From Opitutia bacterium (GTDB taxonomy: Bacteria > Verrucomicrobiota > Verrucomicrobiia > Opitutales > Opitutaceae), in NCBI GenBank assembly GCA_016187945.1, contig JACPIT010000006.1, positions 1 through 64,000 on the forward strand: DNA of 64,000 nucleotides, read 5' to 3'. The notes under the pieces were generated by a model, which saw only the letters and a list, made by a program, of their open reading frames with translations, made no database searches and had not been told where the DNA came from. Positions 43,436 to 51,678 of the stretch are shown piece by piece (position 1 is the stretch's first letter; every line of letters starts with the position of its first letter). The translations under genes were made by a program, and so were the position numbers.

Positions 43436-45256
43436 TCAGGCGCGGCGGCGTGGACGAACGGCGGACGCGGTGGCCGGCGGCGGCGACAGCGGCGCAGCGG
43501 GCGGATTACCGTCGAGGAACGGCGCGGAGGGATCGGAGAGGACGTTGGCCGCCTGCTTGAGGCCCTGGCGGTCGACACTGCCGACGGCGAGGACAAGCGC
43601 GACGTAGCGGCGGCGCGCGAGGACGAACGGATCGCCGTTCATGTCGGTGTAGCGACCGATCCAGATGCCGGTCTTGTCGTCGCGTCCTGACTTCGTCGCG
43701 AAGGGGCTGTAGTAGACCATATAGACGCGCGCGCCCGCGGGCAGCTTCCCGGCCCAGGCGAGGAACGTCGCGAGGGCGTCTTGCAGGGCCTTTTGCTCGT
43801 TGTCGGTGAGCGAGCGTTTGTCGTGCATGACCTGTCGCGTGAGCGCGGCCTCGAGTCCGGCGAGGCGCGTGGCGCCGTGCGCGCGCGCGGGCACGGTGAC
43901 GTAGTTGGCGGCGTTGAGTGCGTTGGCGATGAGCAGCTCCTCGCGGTTGGAGTTCAGGTAGGTGTCGGCCGGCGAGAAGAACACTTCGTAGCTGCCGATG
44001 AAGCCCTCGTCTTGCGCGCCGGCGAATGCCATGAGGAACGCGCCGTCGAGGAGAGGGAAGACTCCGGGCGTGACAGGGAACGCGAGTTGCACCGAGCAGG
44101 TGATTGCCGGCGTAGGAAACGAGAAATCCGTCGCGCGCGGCTCGCCCGGCGTGCTGGCGTTTTCTCCCCGGGGGATGCGCAGGAAAAACACGACGTAGCT
44201 CTCGCCGAAGCTCAGCGCCGTGCCGGTGGCGTCGCGATCGAGCTGGGCGTTGTAGAAGCTGAGGTGCGGCTCCTTGGGGTTCACGAGGATCGTGCCGGGG
44301 ACAAAATCGGTGCTCGTGCACGCCGTCTGGAAATCGAACGACGAGGCCTGACTCGCGGGCACGGCGAAGAAGCGCACTTCCGCGGTGTGCCGTGACAGTT
44401 TGTCCGGGAACAGGCAGCTCGCGTGCAGGCCGGCTTTCTCGATGGTGCGATCCTTCTTGGTTTCGGCCGTGTTCTGAATGCGGGCCTTCAGCGAGCGATT
44501 CGCCACGGCGTCGACGACGCCGATCGTCTTGTCGAGCGCGGTGCTGGCGGTCGCGGCGATGGCAAACTGGGCTTTGTAGGTGAAGAGATCGCCGAGGTCG
44601 GTGGCGCGGGCGGTTTGCGCGGCCTGCATCGCGGCCTGGCTGGCGGTGAACGCGGCGTCGGCGGTCGAGAGGATGCCGGCGATGCTGTTGCTGCTGTCGG
44701 TGAGGGCCTGTTGCGCGGCGGCGGCTTCCGGCTGGGAGGCGATGATCGCGGCGGCGAGCGAGGCGGAGAGCAGCTCGTCGGCGACCAGCGCGACTTTGGC
44801 GACCGCTTCGACGGCGGAGCGCGCGGCCTTGTCGACCGGTTCGTTGACGTCGTTGCTTTTCGTGACGCCCGCGATGCCGTTAATGGTGTTCGTCAGCGTG
44901 TCGACGGCGTGGCGCGCGGCTTTGATGTTCGCAGAGGCGAGTGCGACGGCCGTGGTGGTGGCGGTGGCTTTCGCGGTCGAATCGGTGGCGAGCGCGACGA
45001 CGTTCTTGGCGGTGAGGCTGGCGTTGACGAGTTGCCGGTCGAGGTAAGCGGCGACGCGTTCGGCGTCGGTCGTGTCCTGGAGACGAAGGCGAGCGTCGGC
45101 GAAGGTTTGCTGCGAGACGTTGTAGGCGCCGAGCGCGGTGTCTGTCGCGGCGGTGGCGGAGCCGAGTTGCGTGAGCAGTTGGGTGCGCGTGGCGGAAAGC
45201 TCGTCGTAGAGGAGCTGAGAATAGTCGGTCGTGCTGGCGGCGGAGTTGGCGGGCAT
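43436..45256 (-). CDS. Alanine-rich helical protein with beta-rich C-terminal domain (possible fibre or accessory eCIS protein)
   Basis: A 606-aa protein starting MPANSAASTTDYSQLLYDEL. Residues about 5-265 are Ala/Thr-rich helix or coiled coil, with IKAARHAVDTLTNTINGIAG, then SNDVNEPVDKAARSAVEAV, matching the pattern of the paralogue that follows. The C-terminal half (about 285-590) is rich in beta strands and aromatics, for example EVRFFAVPASQASSFDFQTA, SFGESYVVFFLRIPRGEN and RVYMVYYSPFATKSGRDDK. Its place directly after Afp8, with no Afp13 homologue elsewhere in the locus, makes a tail fibre or receptor-binding role possible but unproven. Confidence 0.7.
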   Translation of the reverse strand: MPANSAASTTDYSQLLYDELSATRTQLLTQLGSATAATDTALGAYNVSQQTFADARLRLQDTTDAERVAAYLDRQLVNASLTAKNVVALATDSTAKATATTTAVALASANIKAARHAVDTLTNTINGIAGVTKSNDVNEPVDKAARSAVEAVAKVALVADELLSASLAAAIIASQPEAAAAQQALTDSSNSIAGILSTADAAFTASQAAMQAAQTARATDLGDLFTYKAQFAIAATASTALDKTIGVVDAVANRSLKARIQNTAETKKDRTIEKAGLHASCLFPDKLSRHTAEVRFFAVPASQASSFDFQTACTSTDFVPGTILVNPKEPHLSFYNAQLDRDATGTALSFGESYVVFFLRIPRGENASTPGEPRATDFSFPTPAITCSVQLAFPVTPGVFPLLDGAFLMAFAGAQDEGFIGSYEVFFSPADTYLNSNREELLIANALNAANYVTVPARAHGATRLAGLEAALTRQVMHDKRSLTDNEQKALQDALATFLAWAGKLPAGARVYMVYYSPFATKSGRDDKTGIWIGRYTDMNGDPFVLARRRYVALVLAVGSVDRQGLKQAANVLSDPSAPFLDGNPPAAPLSPPPATASAVRPRRRA

Positions 45257-45294
45257 GGGTGGGACGGGGTTGGTTATGTGAAAGGGAGCGCGGA

Positions 45295-47094
45295 TCAGTT
45301 GATCATGACCATCGCACCTTGAATCTGCGTCTCGCCGGCGGCGGTGAGCTTGGCGGTGGCGTTGCCGGTGGCGGAAAATTCGGTGTCGGCTGTGAGCGAA
45401 ACGGTGAGGCCGGTAACCGTGACGCCTTGCGTGCCTTTGACGGTGACGGTGCCGGCATCGGCGGTGAGCGAGATGTTCTGGGCCGCCTTGATGGCGACGT
45501 TCGAGGCGCTGGTGAGCGTGATGCCGTCGGTGCCGAGTTTGGCCGAGTTGCCGTTTTGATCGGTGAGCGTGATCGCTTTCGCATCGTCGCTCAGCACCGC
45601 GGTGTTGCCGGCGGGGGTGACGAGCGTGATGGATTTTTTCTCCTCGTCGAAGAGAACCTTGAGCTGCTGGTTCGTGACGATCGCCTTCTGGTTGTTCTTC
45701 GCCTCGACCGGCAGCGGCGGCGGGCGGGAACTGGAATGGAGGCTGCCGACAATCACCGGATAGCGCGGATCGCCGTCGAGGAAGGCGAGCAGCACCTCGT
45801 CGCCGACTTCGGGATAGAAGAACCAGCCGGCGTTGTTCGTCGCGTAGGGGCGCGCGAGCCGCGCCCAGAGGCCGTGGCCGGTGTTGTCGACGGTGGGGAC
45901 GTTCACGAGCACGCGGAACTGTTTGGCCGGGTCGTCCTGAATTTGTTTCACGGTGCCGATCTGCACGCCGGCGACGGACGGCAGCAGCGCGTAGGCCGCC
46001 GGTGCGCTGACGTCGGGCCGCGCCGCGAACCATGCGGGATCGACGCCGACGGTCGCGGTGGTCGTCCACTGGCCGTCCTGGAGTTCCTGCGTGACGGCGC
46101 CGACGAACGCGGTGCCGTCGAAGCGGCCGCCGAGGCCGGAGATTTCGAGGAGATCGGCGGGAAGCAAACCGGCGTTGCCCTGGAAGCGCACGGTGCCGCG
46201 GATTTTCGCGAGCTCGCTTTTCGTGAGCTGGGCGTCGGCCCAAGTCTTGAGCGCGGCGGACGTTTGCGGCGTGGCGGTATTGAGTTCGAACGCGTGCGAG
46301 CCGGTGACGCTCGCGAGCTTCGCCGCCGTATCGGAGCCGAGCTGGTTGACGTTCTCGATCGATTCCGTGGCGTTCACGAGCGCCTGCGTCGCGGGATCCC
46401 AGGCGGCGCAAGCGACGGAGGAGAGCTGCGTGCGGACGTCCTGCTCGAGGGAGGCTTCGAGGAGATCGAAGCCGTGGGTGACGTTCAGTTTTGCGGAGCC
46501 GGAGAACACCGGAGCGAGCACGGAAACGGTGCCATCGACGACCTTGACGACCAGGCCGTTGGCCTCGGCGCGGGCGAGGAGGAAGTCCCAGTCGGTGGCG
46601 GCGAACTGCGTGAGCTGCTCGATCTGACCGGAAGTCGAGGCGACGTTCGCGCTCAGGCCCGAGTGGCGCCCGATCAGCGTGGACATCACGTCGCTGTCGG
46701 TCGTGTTCAGAAAGCAACCGCTGCGGCGCCCGACGGTCATGCCGACAGCGGCGTCGCGGCAGCTCACGACGAGGGAGGAGCGGCCGTCGCGTTCGAGTTG
46801 GACGCCGGTTTTGACGATGATACCGGTGAACACCGAGGTGTTTTGCGAATGGTAGCCGAGCAGCACCTCGATTTTCACCCCCGGCGCGAAATCGGCGCTG
46901 CACGCGGCGACGAAATTCTCGTCGGCCGCGCTGCCGTCGCGCACGACGAGGCGCGCGGACGGGACGCGGTTGAGCGCACGCTCGACGGTGAGCGACAGGA
47001 TCTCGTAGCGCGCGTCGATGTCGGTGCCGGCGGCCTTCACGGCGAAGGTCGCGAGATCGGTGAGCTGAGTGACGGGCGACGAGGCCATGGTCAT
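45295..47094 (-). CDS. VgrG/gpD-like spike protein (Afp8-like)
   Basis: A 599-aa protein that forms the central trimeric spike under the PAAR tip. The N-terminal gp27-like part has DIDARYEILSLTVERALNRV, SADFAPGVKIEVLLGYHSQN and FAATDWDFLLARAEANGLVV. Next is the gp5-like OB-fold with DDPAKQFRVLVNVPTVDNTG and GWFFYPEVGDEVLLAFLDGD, then PRYPVIVGSLHSSS. The last 130 residues are a repetitive beta-helix stalk (KAITLTDQNGNSAKLG, TDGITLTSASNVAIKAAQNI). No lysozyme domain is present. The start is the first ATG of MTMASS at 47,094, overlapping the Afp7 stop by four bases. Confidence 0.93.
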   Translation of the reverse strand: MTMASSPVTQLTDLATFAVKAAGTDIDARYEILSLTVERALNRVPSARLVVRDGSAADENFVAACSADFAPGVKIEVLLGYHSQNTSVFTGIIVKTGVQLERDGRSSLVVSCRDAAVGMTVGRRSGCFLNTTDSDVMSTLIGRHSGLSANVASTSGQIEQLTQFAATDWDFLLARAEANGLVVKVVDGTVSVLAPVFSGSAKLNVTHGFDLLEASLEQDVRTQLSSVACAAWDPATQALVNATESIENVNQLGSDTAAKLASVTGSHAFELNTATPQTSAALKTWADAQLTKSELAKIRGTVRFQGNAGLLPADLLEISGLGGRFDGTAFVGAVTQELQDGQWTTTATVGVDPAWFAARPDVSAPAAYALLPSVAGVQIGTVKQIQDDPAKQFRVLVNVPTVDNTGHGLWARLARPYATNNAGWFFYPEVGDEVLLAFLDGDPRYPVIVGSLHSSSRPPPLPVEAKNNQKAIVTNQQLKVLFDEEKKSITLVTPAGNTAVLSDDAKAITLTDQNGNSAKLGTDGITLTSASNVAIKAAQNISLTADAGTVTVKGTQGVTVTGLTVSLTADTEFSATGNATAKLTAAGETQIQGAMVMIN

Positions 47095-47747
47095 TGAAGG
47101 CGTGGGAAATACAGCACGCGGCCCGGCTGGATGCGGCGGAAGCCGACGAGGCCGTTGTGGCGTGCGACGTCGAAATACCAACGCGTGTCGCCGTAGATCG
47201 CGGCGGAGAGCAGCGGCAGACGATCCTCGGCGCCGACCACGACGCGGTGCGTGATGTCGGGCGACTGCCGGTCCTCCTGTTTCGCGATCGTTGAGGCGCT
47301 CACGTAGTTCGCGAAGGTGACATCGGCGCGCGCGCGGAGCGGGTGACCCTCGGGCGAGAACAGCGTGTAGTTGAGCGTGAGCGCGGTGAGGCGCGCGCCG
47401 AAGGTGAGCGTGCCCCACGTGATTTGCAGGTAGCGCGGTTCGTGAATCGAGCCGTCGTAGCTGTAGACGATTTTCTGGAAGTCGGAAATCGTCGCGGTGA
47501 GATCGGTCGGGCTGCCGTCGATCACGCCGGTGGCGTCGAAGATGAGCTCGAACTTCATCTCGGCCGGCGGCATGCGGGAGAACTTCAGCGCGGTGTTCAT
47601 GCTGCCGGGCGCGCCCTGCTTGTCGTAGGTGATGCTGAAGCTCTGCGTGTATTTCTCGGGGTTCACCTGCACGGCGTATTGTCCGACCTTGCCGGTGAAA
47701 TCGGGCTTCTCGTAGCCGACGACGATCATTTTGGCGGGGCCGGGCAT
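47091..47747 (-). CDS. LysM-type hub protein (Afp7-like)
   Basis: A 218-aa protein that links tube and spike in the baseplate hub. The N-terminal KMIVVGYEKPDFTGKVGQYA then VQVNPEKYTQSFSITYD and FSRMPPAEMKFELIFDATG are typical of eCIS Afp7 proteins. The C-terminal 50 residues form a LysM-like module (EDRLPLLSAAIYGDTRWYFD, then NGLVGFRRIQPGRVLYFP). Length is normal for the family. It begins six bases after the DUF5908 gene stop and overlaps Afp8. Confidence 0.9.
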   Translation of the reverse strand: MPGPAKMIVVGYEKPDFTGKVGQYAVQVNPEKYTQSFSITYDKQGAPGSMNTALKFSRMPPAEMKFELIFDATGVIDGSPTDLTATISDFQKIVYSYDGSIHEPRYLQITWGTLTFGARLTALTLNYTLFSPEGHPLRARADVTFANYVSASTIAKQEDRQSPDITHRVVVGAEDRLPLLSAAIYGDTRWYFDVARHNGLVGFRRIQPGRVLYFPRLQ

Positions 47748-47753
47748 GGGGGA

Positions 47754-47918
47754 TCAGCGTTCGTCGCGCTCGCGAGTGCGGCGGCGGAGTTCGGCGAGGC
47801 ATGTGTCGACGATGTCGCGTTTGAGCGCCTCGAGTTCGGATTCGGGCAATCGCGCCGGCGCGGGCGGCTCGGGGCCGACGTTGACCTTCACGACAAGTTC
47901 GCGGACTTCGAGGGGCAT
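47754..47918 (-). CDS. Small DUF5908 eCIS protein (Afp6-like)
   Basis: A 54-aa protein starting MPLEVRELVVKVNVGPEPPA. The opening MPxEVRELVxKVxV is the hallmark of the DUF5908 family found between tube and LysM genes of eCIS loci, and position here is the same. A short charged helix follows (ESELEALKRDIVDTCLAELR). Its exact role is unknown in the family. The longer open frame upstream overlaps the tube gene and is rejected. Confidence 0.88.
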   Translation of the reverse strand: MPLEVRELVVKVNVGPEPPAPARLPESELEALKRDIVDTCLAELRRRTRERDER

Positions 47919-47923
47919 GGCGG

Positions 47924-48421
47924 CTAGTTGCGATCGAAATAGCGGAAGGCGAACTGGAGCGTCTCGACGAGCACTTCGTTCTTGCGCGCGTCGAATTCGG
48001 ACAAGCTCCACTTCGTCGGCCAGGCGCCGTAGAAGCACCATTGCCGCAGGATTTTCGCGGTGCCTTCGTCGCTCGGGGACGGACCGAGGAGCTGGAGCGC
48101 GAGGTTGCGCACTTGGATCGGTTTCGCGAGGCCGTCCTGCAAGGTCTGCTGGCACCACTGAAAGAGCGGCGACGCCGTAATCACGAAGCCGCGTTTGAGG
48201 ACGAGGTCGGCGTATTTCGCAGCGACGGGCAGGCGGTGGCGGTAGGTGTTGAGTCCGCCCTCGGCGACGGTTTCCGGTTCCATCTCGACGGTGAGGCCCG
48301 AGGCGTCCTGGAACGCGAGGTCGATCTTCGCCGTGCTCGTCGCCGCGCCGCCGCTGTCCGCGAATTGCACGCGGAAATAAAAACCCGAAGGCGGATAATA
48401 CGTCTGCGAGCTCTTGCTCAT
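47924..48421 (-). CDS. Inner tube protein, gp19-type (Afp5-like)
   Basis: A 165-aa T4 gp19-like tube protein. Conserved features are the N-terminal FYFRVQFADSGG, FQDASGLTVEMEPETVAEGG, the RHRLPVAAKYADLVLKRGFV strand, and the C-terminal WCFYGAWPTKWSLSEFDARK then EVLVETLQFAFRYFDR. It is diverged from the tube gene before it and lies next to the hub genes, so it is probably the first ring(s) joining baseplate to tube, as Afp5 is. Confidence 0.9.
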   Translation of the reverse strand: MSKSSQTYYPPSGFYFRVQFADSGGAATSTAKIDLAFQDASGLTVEMEPETVAEGGLNTYRHRLPVAAKYADLVLKRGFVITASPLFQWCQQTLQDGLAKPIQVRNLALQLLGPSPSDEGTAKILRQWCFYGAWPTKWSLSEFDARKNEVLVETLQFAFRYFDRN

Positions 48422-48479
48422 GGCGACGCGGTGGCGTGGAGGAGAGGCCGCGCGGCGAGTGCCGGCGGCGCGGACCGAA

Positions 48480-48938
48480 TCAACTGTTGGCGATGGTGAG
48501 GCCTTCGTGCGCGATCTCGATCGTCTGGATCGCGACCTCGTTGCCGTCGGACTTGAGCGACGGCGCGGTGATCTTCGTCGGCCACGCGTTGATGAGCGTC
48601 CACGTCATGGTGGGCTTGCTGCTTTCGTCGAGGAGTTGCACGACGACGCCGATGCGTTTGATCGTGTTCATCTTGATCTGGGAATACCAGTTCCAGAAGC
48701 CGTTATCCTTGACGAAAACGCCCTTCTTCATCGTGACGTTCCCGAATTTTTTGATGCCGGGCATCTTGATCGTCGAATACGCGGGGCTGTTGCTGTGTCG
48801 GTATTCGATGACCTGCGTTTCGGTGTCGAGGCCGCTGACCTCCTGAAACGAGATCTTCGCCACGGAGCCCCAAGTGACTTGGAAGCTGAAGGAAGGAAGG
48901 GGCCAGGTGGCGCCTTGTTTTGAGCCGTCGTCTGCCAT
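48480..48938 (-). CDS. Major inner tube protein (Afp1-like)
   Basis: A 152-aa gp19-like tube protein, expected to polymerise into the main lumen through which cargo passes. Motifs are SFSFQVTWGSVAKISFQEVS then GLDTETQVIEYRH, YSTIKMPGIKKFGNVTMKKG, and WTLINAWPTKITAPSLKSDG then VAIQTIEIAHEGLTI. The gene follows the sheath gene by 44 bp. Its N-terminus, MADDGSKQGATWPLPSFS, is normal for the family. It has lower GC bias in codon choice (more Lys/Ile/Asn) than neighbours, as expected for a highly expressed structural gene. Confidence 0.93.
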   Translation of the reverse strand: MADDGSKQGATWPLPSFSFQVTWGSVAKISFQEVSGLDTETQVIEYRHSNSPAYSTIKMPGIKKFGNVTMKKGVFVKDNGFWNWYSQIKMNTIKRIGVVVQLLDESSKPTMTWTLINAWPTKITAPSLKSDGNEVAIQTIEIAHEGLTIANS

Positions 48939-48982
48939 GGTAGGAAGTAATTAAGGGTTCGTTGAAGGGTGGAAAAAAATTG

Positions 48983-50602
48983 TCAGCCAGCCTGCTGTTG
49001 CTGCTGCTCGATGGTGATGAGAATGAACTCGGCGGGGTGCGACACGGCGACCTTCACGGCGACGCGCATGATGCCGTTGAGAATGTCGTCGGGCGTCATT
49101 GTGACGCCGAGACCGACGGCGACGGAGAACGCGCTGGCGGGAGTCGGGCCGACGAGGGCGCCCTCGGCCCAGAGGCTGGTGAGGAAATTCGACAGCATGC
49201 TGCTGACGAGCGACCAGGTGTTCTCGTCGTTCGGCTCGAAGACGTAGCTGAACGCCGCGAGCTTGAGCGACTGCTCGACCATGATGAGCGTGCGCCGGAC
49301 GTTGACGTAGCGCCAATCCTGGCTGTTGCCGTCGAGCGTGCGCGCGCCCCACACGACGACGCCTTTGCCGGGGAACGTGCGGATGACGTTGATCGATTTG
49401 CCCGTGGCGGCGTCGACGTTGAGCGGGCCCTGGAGCGCGTCGGTCATCTTCTGCGTGGTGTCGTTCACGGCCACGAGGCTGATGTTGGCGGGCGCGTGCC
49501 AGACGCCTTTCTGATCGTCGACCATCGTGTAGGCGCCGGCCATCGCGCCGCTCGGAGGCAGGACGTTCGCGCGGTCGTTGAGCACGAAGTCGTGGAGCTG
49601 TTGATAAAACTGCAGCGTGTTGCGCAGGGCGTTCTCGACTTGCGTGACGGAGGGAGTGGTCGCTCCCGGCGGCGGCGCGCCGTAGGTGGCGGTGCTCATC
49701 TGGCCGAGTAGTGCGGTGACCGCGGGCGCGTTGCCGAGGATCGGCGCGAGCTTCGAGGAGCCGCCGAAATTGTTGAAGTCGATGTCCTCGGGATCCATCA
49801 CCGAGGTCATGAGGAACGGGTAGTAGGCGATGCCGTAATTCAGGCCGTTCAAGCCGATCGCGTTGCGGAACGGCAGAATCACCTGGTTCATGAACTGCGT
49901 GGGATCGGGATCGTCCGCGCCGGGCAGATCGAAAATGCCGACGCGCGACATGAGCGTGCTGCATTGCTGGAGCACAAGGCCGTTGATCTTGGCGTTGTCG
50001 CCCGGAGTGAGCAGCAGCGCGTCGGGGATGACGATCATCGTCGGATCGGCCTCCTGTGCGATGGCGTTGAGCCCGACCTGCAGATCCGCGGCGGAGACGT
50101 AGGTGTTGACGAGGTTCGGCGTCGCGGTGGTGGGCGCGAAGGGCTTGAAGGTCGGCGTCGTGTTCCACTCACCGATCGAGACGACGTAGCAGGTGCCGCC
50201 GCCGTTCAGGTAGTAGAGTTTGATGCTGTTGTAGAGGTAGTAGACCGTGGCCGGATCGGGCTGCACGTAGTAGCCTTGTCCGGTCGGGCCGACGATGTCG
50301 GCGGGCTGCGTGGCGTTCTTGCCGACGGGCGTGACGCAATAGATCGGCTTGTATTGCTGGTTGTCGGGCAGCGGCGTGTTGCCGCTCGGGTCGCTCGGGT
50401 CGAGCGCGCCAAAGTAGAGCAGGAACTCCTGGAGCGACGTGATCTCGACGGGGACGTTCGCGTAGGACTTGCCCTTGTAGTCCGCGCGCGCGGTGTAGCC
50501 GATGAAGGCCGGGATCGCGGTCGCCACGGGCACGACGGAATTGGGGAAGGCGTTCAGCTCCTGAATCTGAACGCCGGGAGTAGTGAATTGCGGGACGGCC
50601 AT
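48983..50602 (-). CDS. Contractile tail sheath protein (Afp2/3/4-like)
   Basis: A 539-aa sheath protein. It begins MAVPQFTTPGVQIQELNAFP, the standard N-terminal strand of eCIS sheaths, followed by VVPVATAIPAFIGYT. The C-terminal domain has KGVVVWGARTLDGNSQDWRY then VNVRRTLIMVEQSLK, FEPNDENTWSLVSSMLSNFL and the terminal strand HPAEFILITIEQQQQQ, with the fold that extends between subunits. Only one sheath gene is present, whereas Afp has three and PVC has several, so the whole sheath may be built from one protein. It ends with a glutamine run. Confidence 0.95.
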   Translation of the reverse strand: MAVPQFTTPGVQIQELNAFPNSVVPVATAIPAFIGYTARADYKGKSYANVPVEITSLQEFLLYFGALDPSDPSGNTPLPDNQQYKPIYCVTPVGKNATQPADIVGPTGQGYYVQPDPATVYYLYNSIKLYYLNGGGTCYVVSIGEWNTTPTFKPFAPTTATPNLVNTYVSAADLQVGLNAIAQEADPTMIVIPDALLLTPGDNAKINGLVLQQCSTLMSRVGIFDLPGADDPDPTQFMNQVILPFRNAIGLNGLNYGIAYYPFLMTSVMDPEDIDFNNFGGSSKLAPILGNAPAVTALLGQMSTATYGAPPPGATTPSVTQVENALRNTLQFYQQLHDFVLNDRANVLPPSGAMAGAYTMVDDQKGVWHAPANISLVAVNDTTQKMTDALQGPLNVDAATGKSINVIRTFPGKGVVVWGARTLDGNSQDWRYVNVRRTLIMVEQSLKLAAFSYVFEPNDENTWSLVSSMLSNFLTSLWAEGALVGPTPASAFSVAVGLGVTMTPDDILNGIMRVAVKVAVSHPAEFILITIEQQQQQAG

Positions 50603-50632
50603 GACGTTGGATGGGGATGGAGTTTCGGTGGT

Positions 50633-51673
50633 TTAGAGATGCACGAAGATGTCGGAGAAAATCGCCGCGCCGCGGGCCGGTCGCGCGAAGTCGAAGCCCG
50701 CGAGCGGCAGCGGCGTGTAGAGCGGCGCGCCGCGACGGCGCAGCGCGAAGCGTTGCGGCGCTCGCGCGCTGAGCGGCCAGGCATGCGTCGCCTCGAAGGA
50801 GACCGCGCCGGGCAGCAGCGTCTGCGGCACCACGCGGAAAGGCGGCGCCGCGGTCGCGGTCGCCGTGTCGCCAATCGGCGCGATCGCCAATTCTTTCGCC
50901 GCGAACGTCGTGAAGACGTGATAACGCCAGACCACCGGCCGCGTCGGAAAATCGGCGGAATAACTCGGCGCCGTCCGCACTCCCCCGCCGCCGCCGGCTC
51001 GCGTGGCGAGGTCGACGACAAAACTCCCTGGCAGCACCAACACCGGGCCGGTGCCGGTCGCGAGCGGCGCACGCTCGTCGGCGAACCAGCGCGTCAGCAC
51101 GCCTCGCTCACCCGCGAGACGATACAGGCCCGAGCCGAACTGGCTGACGTCGATCTTCACCAGTCGCGGATCGACGACGCGGATGCGTCGCAAAATCTCT
51201 CCCGCAGCCGTCTCGAGCGTCACGACGCCGCCCGCCGCGAGCGGCTTCGTCGGCTGAAAATCGAAGCTCAGCGGCTGGCGCGCCCAGACGTCTGCGACCG
51301 ATGCTTCCGCGTGGCAGGTGAGACGTCCGCTGTCCGCCACGGGCGATTGCGGCGCGAGGACCAGCGCCTCCATCGGACCGGCGACGTCCACCCCGGTGAA
51401 CGCCGGGAAATGCGGATTGAGCGGCGCGATTTCCCACACGAACGCCTGCTGCTGGAGTCGCGCGCGATATTGTTTCTCCGCCAACCGGCTCGTCGCGTCC
51501 GCCAGCGCGGCGAGCGTGAGCGTCGCGCCGTCTTGCAGGAGACGCAGGCCGAGATTCCGGCAGGCCGCCGCGGTTGCGGGCAGCGGACGCACGGCGAATT
51601 CCGCGAACGGTCCGCCGTAATACGCGTGCGCAAGCGGCGCCTGAAGCAACGGAACTGTTGCCGCGACGATCAT
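50633..51673 (-). CDS. Unrecognised beta-rich eCIS protein between terminator and sheath genes
   Basis: A 346-aa protein starting MIVAATVPLLQAPLAHAYYG. Although its first 18 residues are hydrophobic, the structural context makes a signal peptide doubtful. Most of the chain is predicted beta strand with few Cys (PLPATAAACRNLGLRLLQDG, HPAFTGVDVAG-like turns, VVTLETAAGEILRRIRVVDP, VVWRYHVFTTFAAKELAIAP, ATHAWPLSARAPQRFALRRR). It ends ARGAAIFSDIFVHL. It lies five bases after the Afp16-like stop and 30 bp before the sheath start, so it should be made with the structural genes. It has no match I know to an Afp or PVC part. Confidence 0.75.
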   Translation of the reverse strand: MIVAATVPLLQAPLAHAYYGGPFAEFAVRPLPATAAACRNLGLRLLQDGATLTLAALADATSRLAEKQYRARLQQQAFVWEIAPLNPHFPAFTGVDVAGPMEALVLAPQSPVADSGRLTCHAEASVADVWARQPLSFDFQPTKPLAAGGVVTLETAAGEILRRIRVVDPRLVKIDVSQFGSGLYRLAGERGVLTRWFADERAPLATGTGPVLVLPGSFVVDLATRAGGGGGVRTAPSYSADFPTRPVVWRYHVFTTFAAKELAIAPIGDTATATAAPPFRVVPQTLLPGAVSFEATHAWPLSARAPQRFALRRRGAPLYTPLPLAGFDFARPARGAAIFSDIFVHL

Positions 51674-51678
51674 GGCGC

